The position numbers and the translations under genes are program-made. Below are positions 1 through 11,654 of a stretch of 64,000 nt of DNA, in pieces. Location: positions 446,155-510,154 of the forward strand of contig MU270041.1 of NCBI GenBank assembly GCA_021432635.1, read 5' to 3'. This DNA is from Thozetella sp. PMI_491 (taxonomy: Eukaryota; Ascomycota; Sordariomycetes; Chaetosphaeriales; Chaetosphaeriaceae). Numbering within the stretch: position 1 is the first letter of the stretch; each line of letters opens with the position of its first letter. The notes under the pieces are model-generated. The model saw only the letters and a program-made list of their open reading frames with translations, was not told where the DNA came from and did not search any database.

Positions 1-297
1 TATGGCTCGTATTGGGATCCCCATGCGTGATGTTGGCGAGGAGAGAAACGTCTAAATCTCGACAACCATGCAAGCCATCAGGCAGGTCCCCAGACTAAGC
101 GGGGGAATATCTCCCTTTTCTCTCGCCTAAAAATAGGTAGACGAACCGGTGTTCTCTCCTTGGTAGACTTGTGCGCCATGATAATCACCCAGTTTCTGTC
201 CACCCTTCCACTGCCGCCTTTGAAGGCATGGCGATCGCTGAGTTCCTCTGCGGCTTACGCAGAGGTTCTATCGTCCAATCACCTAGCACCCCATCCT

Positions 298-936
298 TCA
301 GGCCGTCCCACTGCTCGTTGTGCCATTCAGATCCATCCACTGCAGCTTACACTGGCGGCCGGTTTTGTAAGGGAGCCAGAAGGCGACCTGCCACCACTGG
401 TTCCGGCCGCAAGTCGCGACCGCTTGCCGGAGCACCATGTCCTCGTCTTCGGTCCAGTTGATGTGGCGCCATCGGTCGCGGCACTGAAGCGGGTCTTTGT
501 AGGCGATGTGAAGTGAGATGAAGGACCACTTGCTACGAGCTTCGTAGTCAAGCCAAGCTTCATTCTCCCAGTTGTCAATGAGATCACACAGCCTGTCGTC
601 TTCGTCCGGGGTCCAGTACAGGCGGTTGTAGCGCTCTACGCACTCATCAGCAGTCTTTTGGCTGACTGTAGCCGCGATGGCATGCCAGTCCTTGACGCCG
701 TAGCGGCTGATGGCCACGTCGAGGTCATGATCGTCCTTCTCTGACCACAGAGCGTCTTGGGAGGTGAAATAGTGGTTGCGTTGGTCCACGATCTGGTCCT
801 GTCTCGAGAGCTGCTCGCTTGCCATCTTGGTATTGTCTGTGCAGCTTGACTTGACGGCGAGGTCAGACCCGCGGCGGGCTCGCTTGATGCTGATCCGGTC
901 CTTGATGCTGCCGGCAAGGCCTTTACGCTTGGTCAT
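298..936 (-). CDS. Myb/SANT-repeat DNA-binding protein
   Basis: This intronless gene encodes a predicted protein of about 212 aa. Three successive Myb/SANT-like repeats follow a basic Lys/Arg-rich N-terminus. The first begins LWSEKDDHDLDVAISRYG, the second begins YWTPDEDDRLCDLIDNW, and the third begins NWTEDEDMVLRQAVATCG. Each carries the regularly spaced Trp residues of the fold and ends near a C-x-D/L-x-W helix-3 element. The likely role is sequence-specific DNA binding in the nucleus; no target can be read from the sequence. The start chosen is the ATG at 936, with purine at -3, directly before the basic MTKRKG segment. In-frame ATGs also lie upstream at 1101, 1161 and 1164, so the N-terminus may be up to 76 residues longer or include an unrecognised 5' exon. 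The family is clear, the start is not. Confidence 0.75.
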   Translation of the reverse strand: MTKRKGLAGSIKDRISIKRARRGSDLAVKSSCTDNTKMASEQLSRQDQIVDQRNHYFTSQDALWSEKDDHDLDVAISRYGVKDWHAIAATVSQKTADECVERYNRLYWTPDEDDRLCDLIDNWENEAWLDYEARSKWSFISLHIAYKDPLQCRDRWRHINWTEDEDMVLRQAVATCGRNQWWQVAFWLPYKTGRQCKLQWMDLNGTTSSGTA

Positions 937-2183
937 TCCTGCGGAATACCGATGGTGCACTGTGATGGTTGTTTTGCCTAGTATCTTAGGCTTGGTGAAA
1001 TAAGGTATTGGCTGGAAAGTGGGAGGAGGTTGTGGGCGGAGTGAGGTGAGGCGACGGTGAAGAAAGTGGCTGGGTTGAAGAAGCGCCAGCACAACCGCCA
1101 TCTTGACAGAACACCTCGACGTGCGAGCTTTCTCTGATGAGGCGAATCTGACGGCATCCATCATTTCCTTCCATTTAAACACTGAAATGCAGTTGTGTGC
1201 GAATCACGTAGGCGTCTACCAGACGTTCAGTTGGTCTCTATCCCTTTGTACTCCGGCCTTCCAAGCCGTCGTCTGAGTGTTTCCGATGCGGTGCCAGCCT
1301 CTCCTTCGTCCACAAGCACTTGCCAGAACGCAGTCATCCAAACTTGGAGATGGGAATTATTGTGATTTTGAAGCTTTCTAGAGATCACTAGTGCCATACA
1401 AGCCCTTGGTGGCATCTCTAAGGGCTAATATATATGTGCCGAATGCTGGCTGAGGTTATGCGGGGATATAGCACATCCTCCAAGGCCCGCTGCGACTTGA
1501 TTCCAGTACGACTCGATTCTGTTTCAGTCTTCAAGAGACTTGAGGAATTTTATGGCACTAATATGATGACAAAAATGAGTCCTTGTGAGACTTGTAGAGC
1601 TGGAAAAGCTTTGTACAAGCGGCCGAAACAGAATCCCGCCCGACGGCAACCGGTAATTTGGAAGTGCTTCCCTCCGATCAACTTAGACAATCTTACATTG
1701 GCCAAGGTCAAGTGGCCATCACCTCATCCTCGGGTGGTCGTGGAACAAGGTGCCGTTCCTGCCGGTTCTTTGGCGACACATAAGAAAGTTGAATACGATG
1801 CTCGTGGTCTGGTCTTCGGTTAATGCAAAATGAAGGGGAGCGGTCACTAGCGACAGACGCCGGCTCAACCCTCCACACCCAGGGCTGGCTCCTGGGTTCT
1901 CTCCGCTCTTTGTGCGAGCAAGAGAGCGAGAAATAGATACAACAGACAAGCCTCACTCCCATTCCTTCATCGGGCGTCTCCAGTCTCGTAACCTTGTCGA
2001 CGACCCAGCTGCCATTGGTATTTGATCAGCTCTCCCCTCGGCACGTCTGGTCGTCCGAATTAGTCAAGATAGGTATACGGGATGCCCCGTCCCATCGTCG
2101 CCCATGACTTTTTTTTTAATAACCCGTGATGATCAAACACAGGCCTCCCGCCGCCCCAACACCCCCAATGCCTCCCTCCCACT
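937..2183. other. Intergenic, 1.25 kb
   Basis: This stretch lies between the Myb gene and the 3' end of the URC4-like gene. The only long open frame, plus strand 1434-1823, has no recognisable domain or fungal splice structure and I do not support it as a gene. Short oligo-T tracts occur near 2108-2117. No RNA gene or repeat is visible. The part just above 936 presumably holds the Myb promoter or its 5' leader. Confidence 0.5.
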
Positions 2184-4024
2184 TTAAAAGAGCGTCCCAT
2201 CGCTGTCGATGAGAATCGGAGGCTCCTTTGTATTTGGCCTGCTAACTTCAGCGATTTCTCGACCTCCCTGTGTACGTGTTAGCTAATCCAGCAGAGAACA
2301 ATCCCCATCAGCAGGGTGACATACCTTCCAGCTTCCCGCCTCTAGCAGCTGCGCCAGGCTCAGCTCGCCGCCACCTAGCTCACTCTTCAGGATTTTATTG
2401 ACCTCGACGCATAATCGGTCCAAAAAGCCGACAGTGACGCCCCTCCATTCTACGATGACGTCGTCGCTCGGCTCGAACATGGGCGCGACCTCGACCTCCT
2501 TGGCGCCGGTCCGCTGGCAGTAGCTGGAGTAGTTGGCCAGCCCCCGCTCCACATCGTCAGGCTTCAGCGTCAGAACGCCAAGGTCGATGAACAGACCGCC
2601 GTTCCTGTACTCGGGCAGGCCAGTAAGGAGCTCCTGCCCGGCGAAATGGATCTTCATTATGCTCTGCATGGGTTGCATGAGAGAGTAGGTAAGCCACTGC
2701 GTGAGCTTATGGAAAGGAAGGATCCCTTCCCATGCAGACACGCCGTGAGACTGTGCGCCCGTGTTAGGGAATGGCGAAAATGTCGGGCTGCTTGGCGATT
2801 GCGCGGTCTGGGGCATGGCGTTGCAGGGCCAGGCGTCGCCGAGGGACACGCCGTTGATGGCGGCGCGGGAGGGCGGCCATATTGGGGCAAGTCCGTTCAT
2901 GAGGACATTCCAGAGAACAGGGACAGGGACAATCAGCATGCTGGAGGCTTGCGTATGGGGGTGTGAGAGGATGTAGTCTGCAGCTTCAGGTCAGCGTCTG
3001 TCTTCGAGGATCCAGGAGAAATCGGGCCATTTCGTACCGAGCATGTTTCCTGGACGCCCGGCCTCGCCGAAGAACTCCTTCTTCTCTTCCAGTGCTTGAC
3101 CTAGCCTGATAAGAAGTTGCGCACGGCCTTCTAGGCCCGCCATCTCGTTGCCCGGCCTTGACTGCAATGCCTGTGCCAGCTTCTCTACCGTCAGGGTGCT
3201 CAAGCCCTCTTTGTCCACCTGGAATTTGTTGTTCTTGTTACCTGAGAACAGGCCGGCCTTGAACATCTCCAGACTGGCTATCGCGATGCCTTCTGACCTT
3301 CGATACATCCGGCCGTTCTCTGCGCTCTTGAACGTCCACTTGGTGCCGGCTCCGGCATCGAGTAGCACGCTGACGAGGAAGAGATCGATCATGCGCTTGC
3401 ATTTCTCGGAGTTATCCACATCTTCAGGGAAGGTGGAGAGCAGGTGTGCAATACGATCCCGCCCACCGACCGCGAAGTGCTGGTGACGGCCATGTGGTGG
3501 GATGGTGTGGAATGGGGCATCGTAGTCCCTCTACGTTGTGCTCATGATCAGCGGGATGGAACTGGGCGGAAGGGGGCCATTCTGTCACACTCGAAACACA
3601 CCTTGATGATGTTGGCCACGAAGGTCGCTACATCACTGAACTTGCGCATATCGACATCGAAGTGGTGCAGCTCATTCCGCAGCGCCTTAGCGGTCACCAG
3701 CTGGGCACGCTCCCGAATCGAAGGCAAGCTGCGCAGGTAGCCGGCCGGGTCGAGCTGGGGATCCGGGTTCTTGGGCATATCGATCTTAGGGATGGCGGGC
3801 AGGTTATGGTGTGGCGAGAAAGGCGTCAACGGAGTACCAGGCCCAGTGCTGGTGGTCCCCCCCGATGTACGGTTCAGCATGGTGCGGTTGCTGTAAATAG
3901 TAGGATCCGGTGACTTGAGCGAAGACGCGCCAGACGCCAGCGAACCGTTCGATGGCTGGTGCGAGAGGCCCGTCTTGATGCTGCCGGCCTTTGGGGCCTT
4001 GTCTTTACGCGAGAAGAGCCCCAT
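2184..4024 (-). CDS. URC4: URC4-like uracil catabolism protein (DUF1688)
   Basis: Four exons are supported: 3602-4024, 3038-3530, 2325-2977 and 2184-2267, which join to 550 aa with no internal stop. The body matches the DUF1688/URC4 family, which is required in some yeasts for the URC route of uracil degradation. Conserved blocks include DPAGYLRSLPSIRERA near residue 80, DYDAPFHTIPPHGRH at the start of exon 2, GRPGNMLDYILSHPH across the exon 2/3 junction, NGVSLGDAWPCNAMP, and EAGSWKGGREIA across the last junction. The ATG at 4024 begins a short basic N-terminus (MGLFSRKDKAP). Intron 2978-3037 is 60 nt, keeps the frame and contains TGA at 2991-2993; its GCTGAC branch point and GTACGA donor show it is a true intron, not a broken gene. 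The exact biochemical step of URC4 is not known, so the function rests on family membership. Confidence 0.88.
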
Positions 4025-7000
4025 TGCTGCGACCTGGAGCTGACTCTCACCTTTGGGGGAAGTTTACTAGGTCAATTGATGCTTCCGGAGTCCTGGATGT
4101 GTTGTCCAGGCAGCCCAGAGCGAGACCAGAGAGAGCTCTGGGAAGCAGGGCCTGGGTGGTAGTTAAAGGAGGGGTTGCGAGTGCTAGTGGGCGGTGGGGC
4201 CAGCAAAAAGCTCTGCAGGTCCCAGGGTGTGGCCGGTTGGACGTGGCGGCGGTTGGAGGTGCGCCTGTAATCTCGGGAGAAGGCCACTGTTTAGGAAACA
4301 CGCGGTGGTGCGTTGGGAGGAAAAGATTGGGCGCCCAAAGGTGTGAGACACAGGTGAGAGGCGACGGACGTCAGGACTTAGTGCAGCGCAGGGTGCACGA
4401 AAAGCCGCCAAAGGAGCGCAGGCGACTGGCTAGGAGAAGACGAGAGAGAGAAAGAGAGAGAAGGGACCGGCCGAGTCCGGGCCGCGTCTCTGGGATTAAA
4501 GTTGCACTGAGCTGGGTTGGACGAACGATCAGCAGCTAACACCAGGGGCCCGCTCGACGAGTTGGTTGGGGAGGAATCTGCGGGGCGAAGAGTCGAGGCA
4601 CTAGGATTCACGACTCGTTCATGGGGTTCCCGGCCCTTAATAAGAGTCGCGTTATTGTAGGGACGGAAGGCGCCCCCCAGGCCCCGGCCTTTTGGCCAGG
4701 AAGGTGGACCAGGCCTAAAAAAATATTCCCAGGGTGGCGCCTCCGCTAGCCGGGTCGCATCAGCTCACCGGGTCCCCTCAAAAACGAAAAGGATGCACGA
4801 GTGTTGGCCGGACGGAGCAGCAGCCGGCGACAGGGTGCGATCGACTTGACGATCCGATGCGACTCGAAGGGTGTCGAAAATGCGTATGGAGAGCAGAGAG
4901 CACGCCCACGGCGTCGGGGAGCGAGACAGTCAGCCGGAAAAAGAGGGAACGAAGGGAAACTATGTGGTGCGTGCGTGCGTGCGTCTTATCGATATACTAC
5001 GGACTATGGCGTCGCGCCGTGGGCAGGCAAGGCAGGTCTTGAAGCTCTGAGGCCTCTGACGTAGGCCGGGTCTCCTCTCTCGCTTCTCGGAACGCTACCG
5101 GTACGCTGGCGCTCCAATCGCCATGACCTCCTACTGCCCGAGCCTCAAGCAAAGATCTGGGGTGGCAGTCGTCACAAAGACAAGCAATTTCGAGCAAAGA
5201 TCGGCCGTGGCGAAGCCCAACGGTCGTTGTTTGTCTGGCAATCCGTGTCTCGGCGGTACAGCCAAGAAACTGACCTGTCGGCTCCCAGGGGGTCTCGACC
5301 TCCGCGATTATAGCCGTCCCTGGGTGATCCGACAAAGAGCCGCGACCAACGCTGCGCCTGAGCATCAAGCGGCCTCTCCTGAGCAGCCCAGTGGGCCAAT
5401 GTCCACCAGGGGCGCCGGTCGACGTCTCAAACCCCCAAGACAGTGGAGGGCGAGCTGGGGAGAAAAGCAAAGGCGATGCGTCCCGAACAGTTGCAAACCC
5501 GTCGCGTGGGTGACCGATCATCGAACAGAATGTGACGCGTCGCAATCGGAATGAAGCTCTCTCCAGGTTTCTTAACTGCGACTGTTATTGCTTGAGGCTC
5601 CCTCGCGGCCAATACAACGGGTCGAAAGAGCAACGCGGCCGATCGAAGGAAGCGAACAACCAGCTTGGTTCCAGACTTTGGGGCCGCCTGGACGCCATCC
5701 CCGTCGCTCCTACAGTAAATGCACCATAGTATTATGTATTTACGTATCTGCCCTGTCCACCGGTCCCGCCCTCGCCTTCGCCCTCCAATTACGATAGCTA
5801 CCCGTCCCGTCCCAGCCCATGATCCGCCCGAAATCCCTGGTCTCGATGGAGTCGTTGACCTGGTGCTCCTGGCGCTTCACTGGCTCGGATTTCTTCGACA
5901 GGCGAACACCCCCCCCTGCCAGGGATGAGCAGAGCACCCGCAGGACTCCGCCGGCCAAGGCCACCGATTCCGTGGTTCTGGGCAAATTAGGCCCGCCTCG
6001 CCAGGGCGGGAAGACTTCCAGTTGGACAGACCGACTCTCTGGCGCCGGACCAGGGGGTGGCTCTCACGACAGGGGTCTGTATGCAGGTACGGACGACGAC
6101 TTATCACTATCGAAAATTTAACGGCAACATTGTTTCTCACACCATTACCGCGGGCCACCACCAACATACCCTACACCCTACGTGTGCCCTGGGCCGCCAC
6201 CACTTCCTTCTCCAAAGAGAGGAGGCATTCGGCAAGGGTACCCAAGGAAAAGATTCCGCGGTGTTGCGGCGAGGCAGATAGGCGGGGAAGGGTCTTTTTT
6301 TCCCTTTACGGGAGCTTCCTCCTTGGGCTCTTGGCCGCAAGGTTGCACCCTTCCTTCTGTAACGGTCCACCTCTCACTAGTCTAGCAGCCCGGGTGCTCC
6401 CACAACCCGCCATTCTTCACCTTTGCCTCCACTCTCTCCTCCCCCTGGCTGAGTCCCTGGCTCCCTGCCTGTCCCACAGTGTTGGCGGTAGCCTGCAGCA
6501 GGCTGCGGCTCTCGCCATGTTTTGGTGGTGGTGCAGAACCCCCTGAGGCACCCGAGCAAGCCGAGTTTGGGGAGCGAAGCACATGCTCGCCAAGTTCCCC
6601 GCTCAACACACGCTCCTATGCAAGCAGCTAGACGCGCCCCGCCCGGCCCCGCTTCCCCTGCCCGTAGCTCTGCGCATTGATGCTTCCGCCTCTGTTGTGG
6701 AGGGCCGGTTGGTGTGTTGCGACGGTCCGGTACGTCCTCAGGCCCGTGGTTGAGCATTATCGCCTGGAGGCATTCGCGTGGCCACCCGGACCATCGTTGC
6801 GGCTCTGGATGGCGTGCTTGACGGTGCAGAACAACCGGCGAGGGCACGACTGGGTGGACCACACAGGGACCGCACAGGGACAGCACAGGGATCCCCACCT
6901 GCCCAGCCCGTCCTCACCCTGGACTCACAACCATGAAGCGACGAAAAGAGATAGCATATCCGATGCTCTCTGGCTTAATAGATTCTGCGGAGGACTGTTG

Positions 7001-8493
7001 GAAAACAGATATCATTGCGACGCACTGGCTGCAACCATCAATAGCACTCCGGCTTAGGGTGCAGAGCTAGCGCGGGGTACGGTGACCCGTCAATATTAGG
7101 ATTGAGAGTCCGTCGTTTGTCTACTACGGCCGACACTAACCAGTTTTTCCCTCCTCCACAACAAACAAGGAAAAGAAGGAAGCGCACGGAAGCTCACCTA
7201 GGTAGCTGGTCCCGCTGGTGCGATTTTTGCCAGCTTTGACACCCGACGATGTCTTTTAGCTCCCGAATGTCTACAAGTGGCGTCGCACGATTCGGTGACG
7301 GATCGTTCCCCGGGACATATGGTGCAGTTAGCTCTGCCTCCAGCCTCAAAGAGCCAACTATAGTATCACTAACATAAGTCCAAGGCCTAGACCCTTATTC
7401 TCGAGACGATAGCCCACCAGGCAGTGAAAAAGGCAAATGCCTCAGACCCCGCGCGACACGACGCCAGAAAGCTCGACTCTAGGCAAGCCGAGGATCGCGT
7501 TCTCCCCTCGTGCGGAGTAGCAGCGAGAGCCGGGTTGGGCTGCTGGGCTGCATGGTTCAGAGCAAGCGCAATGCATGATCTGTATGTGACATTGCCCAGC
7601 TTCTACGTTATCTATATTCTTCATCTTCTCTCTCATCGCGGACACCTTTAAGCTTGACCTTCGCAATAGATTGGTGAACTAACCTCACGCCGCTTTCGTC
7701 ACCGATCGATGACTCGCTAACAGCTCCCCGAGTCGTGCCTGCGCCGGGGCCGGCGACAGAGTTAGCACCGACGATAATGAACCCCCGGGGATTTTTGGCA
7801 CCAAATTCGCTAGACAAGGGTAGCACGCCGCAACTCAAAGGCCTCTCTGCTTGGGCCGGTTCCCCTCGTTCCCTTGCTGGCGGGGCTATTGTTGCCCTGC
7901 TTGCCCCCCTTTTCCCAGCGCTAGGCTCCTTTAGCAAATAGTTGCTCTCTCGCAGTGACCATGTCCCCAATAGCGGCCTTGCTGGGGCTCGGGGCCGAGC
8001 CATGAAGAACAGTTAGGGCTCGTGGCCCCTAGCTAGGCGTGGGGAGCCCTGCCAATGCCAAGCTAGTAGTAGCTAGGCGTCCTGCCATGTTGCAGCCCAG
8101 GGTGTGGTTTTGGGGACCATAGGTAGCTAGCCAACTCTGGCAAATCTTCACAGCGTGCTCTCAAAGAGGAAGTTCAGGGGGACAAAGTTGTCCGGTACCT
8201 GGCCAGTGTGGATTTGAACCAGAGTTGCGTGGCAGGCCCAGGGCGATATAGCCAGGGAGTGTAGGAACAGATGTATATATGTCTATATATATCTAGCCAT
8301 CACAATGTCCTCGCTTAGCAAAGTCGCCGAACTAGCACGTGGTATTCGCCTGGTTGGCCAGCTTTGCATCCCTGCTACGTATATACAACGCAGTAGACTG
8401 GTGAAAGGCAGCAGCCTCTCCTCGGTCTTCGTAAAAAGGATAATTAAAGCATCTATTGGCCTGTAAAGCAGGCATGGGGAAGGTTGAAGGCCT
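4025..8493. other. Gene-poor stretch of 4.5 kb
   Basis: No supported gene lies in this stretch. Many frames of 60-190 codons are open on both strands because the sequence is GC-rich, but they overlap antiparallel, lack domains and lack splice-consistent extension. Visible structure includes a purine-rich GA tract at about 4441-4463, a pyrimidine-rich tract at about 6405-6460, and an alternating AT tract (tatatatgtctatatatat) near 8273-8291. It separates the URC4-like gene from the HET gene, and both flanking genes are on the minus strand, so its left part should contain the URC4-like promoter. Confidence 0.5.
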
Positions 8494-10863
8494 TCACTCT
8501 AGTAAAAGTTCTACCAGATCCTCCTTCCGGACGGTGCCGCCTTTCCTTCCGACGGCTTGGTCCCAGTACATCGCCCCGTGTACGTATGCTTCGCCGACAA
8601 GTGTGTAGGTCTCCTGCCTCTGTCGCGGAGTGGAGCGTCGTAGCACGAGAGGCACCGCCGCACCGGCTAGGATCCAGACCTCATCTCCCTCGCGCAGCGA
8701 CCGCGGTCCCGTCCCCAGCAGCGGGCCACCATCCTCGGTCCCCGTCCGGGCGCAGCGGAACACGCGTCGCATCTTGCCGCTCGCGATGTCGAACTCGTGC
8801 TGAAGCTGTGACAGTCCCATCGGGTGGTACTCTCCCTTGAGCGTGCCCTCCACTACGTTGGTGATCCTCTGCCGGTACGCCTCCGGTCCGTAGGGTGACC
8901 CCGGCGGCTCGGCGGCGAATAGGGACGGCCATGCCGTCCGTCCGGCCTTGGTCGTGCGCGGGTTGATCGGTGACTGGTGCGGCATGAAGTCCCCGTTGGT
9001 CCACGGCGCGAGCGTGTGCCGCATCTGTAGGTTGACTGCGTAGTCGAGGGCTAGGGTGCCTACCCAGGCCGGCGCGGGATGCTCCCGGCTGTATGTGTCG
9101 GTGATGAGGGTGCGCCAGAACACCTCAAACCGGGACTGTGGCCGGATGTGGGAATCGGAAACTCCAGCACGTGGTATCATCAGCTGGTAGTCATCCAGCG
9201 CGGTGGCCAAGCGGATCACATTCGCCCAATACCGCGCGCTGTCGCCGGCCTCGTCTGGCATAAGCGCGGCCTCCTGGACGGCCCCGACACGGAAACCTTG
9301 CACACGAAGCTGTCCGCTGCGCATGGCTTCAACACACGGTTCCCATCTCAAGTCGCCACATGCGTTCCAGTCGACTTTGCCCCTGATGGACAATCGGTAC
9401 GGTTCTAGGGCGGCGCTGTAGTCGGGTACCCAAGAAGGGAGCCTTTTGATCTTCGTCTTTGACGCGTCTTGGACGTCAGAGAGCGCCCTCAGGTCACCGT
9501 GCTTCAGTATGAATCGCTTTGTGACGTCTGTATATATATCCTGTACCGGCAGCTCGTAGTCAGGCTGTATTGGCTCCGCGAACTCGCGAGCGGCCTCTCC
9601 GTCCGTCCCACGTACCGCGCTGCAGGTTCCATCCGTCAGGCCGAGGAACGCGTACACCTTGTCTCGCGGGTCCGTCGCTCTTGTCTCACGATGCAACTTC
9701 ATCAGAACCTCCAGGTTGCCCTTCCCTTTCTTCATCGTCCACTGGCGCGTCCTAAACAAGTTGATCGTCCCCAGCCCAAGAGTCGACCCCGATCGGAGAA
9801 AGTCTCCATACCCGTCTGGAGGTATCCGCATGGAATCCAGATGGGAGATCTTGTCCGTAGACAGATGATGATACCACCGCTTGCGCTGGATGAAGGCTAA
9901 TACTTTGTTCAGCTCCTGCCAAAGGACGGCGCGGTCCCCACAGATGAGAATCGCATCTCGCGCGAGCGCCAGCTCCTGCACGACCCATGCGCGGCAGAAC
10001 CAAGGCCGGCTAAGCAGCCCAAGGAAGGCCAACCAGTGGCGATCCGTTAAGCCCCCGGCGCTCGCCTGCCACTCGGGCTTAAAGAAGTCGGTGTAGCGCG
10101 TCGCTTCCCGGACCTCACGGGGGATCTTCGCCACTGCCTCGATGAGCGTCATCGCATCGGCCGTGAACTGGTCCTCCATGCCTAGCCAGCCCAGAACGCC
10201 CCGCGCTTTGCGGAATATGTTCGCCATCATGGCGACCTGAGCATTGCGCTCGGCAATGTTGGCTTGGTCGACGCACACAGCGTCGATCCAGAGGTACCGA
10301 GGGCCTTCGCTGCCATTGAGGTTGATCCCCGCCGCCTCGGTAGGTCCAGGACTGCCGAAGAACTTGTCACCCATGCGAAGAAGGGTACGAAGCGCATCGT
10401 GCAAGTTCGCCGTGACCAGGAGAGTGCGCCCATCGCAGGAGATGGGGAAGTAGCGCGAATCGGATGTAGCTTCCTTCTCCGGGCCGAGAGGGCGCCCATC
10501 CTCCACGAGCATATTAGGGGGCGCGTCCCTGTATATCCTGCGAAGAACATTGAGCCGCTGGAAGCTGCTCGTCTCGGACAGCTCCGAGAACGGGGTGAGC
10601 GGATAAACCCAGGTGTACGAGAGAGCATGGTAGGGAGGGACGCTGTCTTGGTCAAACGCTTTCAGGGAGCAGCGGATTTCATCGCTGGGGCTGGACGGAT
10701 GGACCTGAAGCAGTCGTATGGCCTTGGGCGAGGGCAATGGCTCATATCGATACGACGGTTGCGATATAAGACGGCTCCTGAGGAGATCTCGCGCGTAGTG
10801 GGCCGGGCGGATCCTCATGTAGCAAGGTGACGGACTGACCTTGGCGGTCAGATCATAATACAA
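8494..10863 (-). CDS. HET-domain protein (heterokaryon incompatibility type)
   Basis: This single-exon gene encodes 789 aa. It carries the three conserved blocks of the HET domain (PF06985): LSYTW at residues 81-85, LWIDAVCVDQ at 191-200, and ANIFRKARGVLGWLG at 214-228. RPWFCRAWVVQELALA follows about 60 residues later. HET domains are found in fungal proteins that trigger cell death or growth arrest when incompatible hyphae fuse, and related proteins act in allorecognition more widely. The C-terminal half shows no obvious NACHT, WD40 or ankyrin repeats, so this is a HET protein without the STAND partner domain. The first ATG is at 10863; a second in-frame ATG at 10818 (residue 16) is equally plausible. 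No partner gene is recognisable nearby, and which incompatibility system it serves, if any, is unknown. Confidence 0.85.
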   Translation of the reverse strand: MYYDLTAKVSPSPCYMRIRPAHYARDLLRSRLISQPSYRYEPLPSPKAIRLLQVHPSSPSDEIRCSLKAFDQDSVPPYHALSYTWVYPLTPFSELSETSSFQRLNVLRRIYRDAPPNMLVEDGRPLGPEKEATSDSRYFPISCDGRTLLVTANLHDALRTLLRMGDKFFGSPGPTEAAGINLNGSEGPRYLWIDAVCVDQANIAERNAQVAMMANIFRKARGVLGWLGMEDQFTADAMTLIEAVAKIPREVREATRYTDFFKPEWQASAGGLTDRHWLAFLGLLSRPWFCRAWVVQELALARDAILICGDRAVLWQELNKVLAFIQRKRWYHHLSTDKISHLDSMRIPPDGYGDFLRSGSTLGLGTINLFRTRQWTMKKGKGNLEVLMKLHRETRATDPRDKVYAFLGLTDGTCSAVRGTDGEAAREFAEPIQPDYELPVQDIYTDVTKRFILKHGDLRALSDVQDASKTKIKRLPSWVPDYSAALEPYRLSIRGKVDWNACGDLRWEPCVEAMRSGQLRVQGFRVGAVQEAALMPDEAGDSARYWANVIRLATALDDYQLMIPRAGVSDSHIRPQSRFEVFWRTLITDTYSREHPAPAWVGTLALDYAVNLQMRHTLAPWTNGDFMPHQSPINPRTTKAGRTAWPSLFAAEPPGSPYGPEAYRQRITNVVEGTLKGEYHPMGLSQLQHEFDIASGKMRRVFRCARTGTEDGGPLLGTGPRSLREGDEVWILAGAAVPLVLRRSTPRQRQETYTLVGEAYVHGAMYWDQAVGRKGGTVRKEDLVELLLE

Positions 10864-11654
10864 TCATCTGGGGTGAGGAATGGGACGAAGAAGGCCGAGA
10901 TAGATTAAAGGTGGGAGGGGAGAGATGCGATCAACCCGGCTCTCTCCTAGTCGCGATAGCCTGATGAGCGATGTAAAAGAGTGAAGGAAGGCCTTGCCAA
11001 ACAAAACCCGTATGGAGAGACCCACCCTGGCACTGCCCCCGTCCCATGCATCGACCATGCGGGGGAATATTCTCTACACCCATGCACGACGGCTTGATTG
11101 GAGACAGCCCTGGCCCTGCCACCGTTAGGTTCGTCCAAATACATCGCGCAAGGCTGTCGTCCCAAGATATCCAAGGAGAGGCTCGGAACAGGGCATTGCC
11201 AGGTAGTCATGAAGAGCTGGATTGTATTTTGGATTTTTGGGTAACTCCCGATCTAATGCGCATAATGCGAAGCCAAGCAGCAAAGCGTCCCTAACCCCCG
11301 GCAAGCTGTTGCCATGTTGCGACAAGCCAGCCAGTTCGTAGATGCGTTAGGAAGGTCGTGTGTGAGTACAGGTAGTGTACATATCATGCAAGCAAAGCGG
11401 GGGGTATCTGGTCGAGCACCACCGAGTCGTACGCCGGTGAGATCCCCTGCCAGATAGAACCCGGAAATCATCGCAAATTGCGAAGCAAAACAACTCTAGC
11501 ATAAAAACGCCACGTCCGTTCCCCGTTCCTGTGGCTCGTCTCCCGTCCGTCCCCCAACAGGATATGCTTCCCCTGCCATGCTCCCTTCTCCTATGCAGCC
11601 TCTCTCAGCCCTCATACCATTACCGCACCTCCCTCTTTTACCTTTTCCTGTCTT
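10864..11654. other. Intergenic, 0.8 kb (HET promoter side)
   Basis: This region lies between the HET start codon and the 3' end of the KDM5 gene. I see no supported coding or RNA gene. The segment next to 10864 is purine-rich on the plus strand and would form the HET 5' leader. A pyrimidine-rich stretch lies at about 11570-11660, just beyond the KDM5 stop. Confidence 0.5.

Noticed and set aside
1434..1823. 129-codon open frame on the plus strand
   Set aside because: No domain, no family resemblance, weak start context, and an equally open antisense frame.
2991..2993. TGA interrupting the URC4-like reading frame (pseudogene or readthrough)
   Set aside because: It lies inside a 60-nt intron with good donor, branch and acceptor; splicing restores the conserved family sequence.
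3991..4539. 182-codon plus-strand frame with an Arg-rich C-terminus
   Set aside because: Partly antisense to URC4-like exon 1 and otherwise a purine-rich tract; no protein-like composition.
8190..8260. tRNA-like B box (GGTTCAAATCC on the minus strand) with partially pairing ends
   Set aside because: The enclosing stem spans only about 57 nt, the T stem has mismatches, and no D-arm or anticodon arm could be folded.
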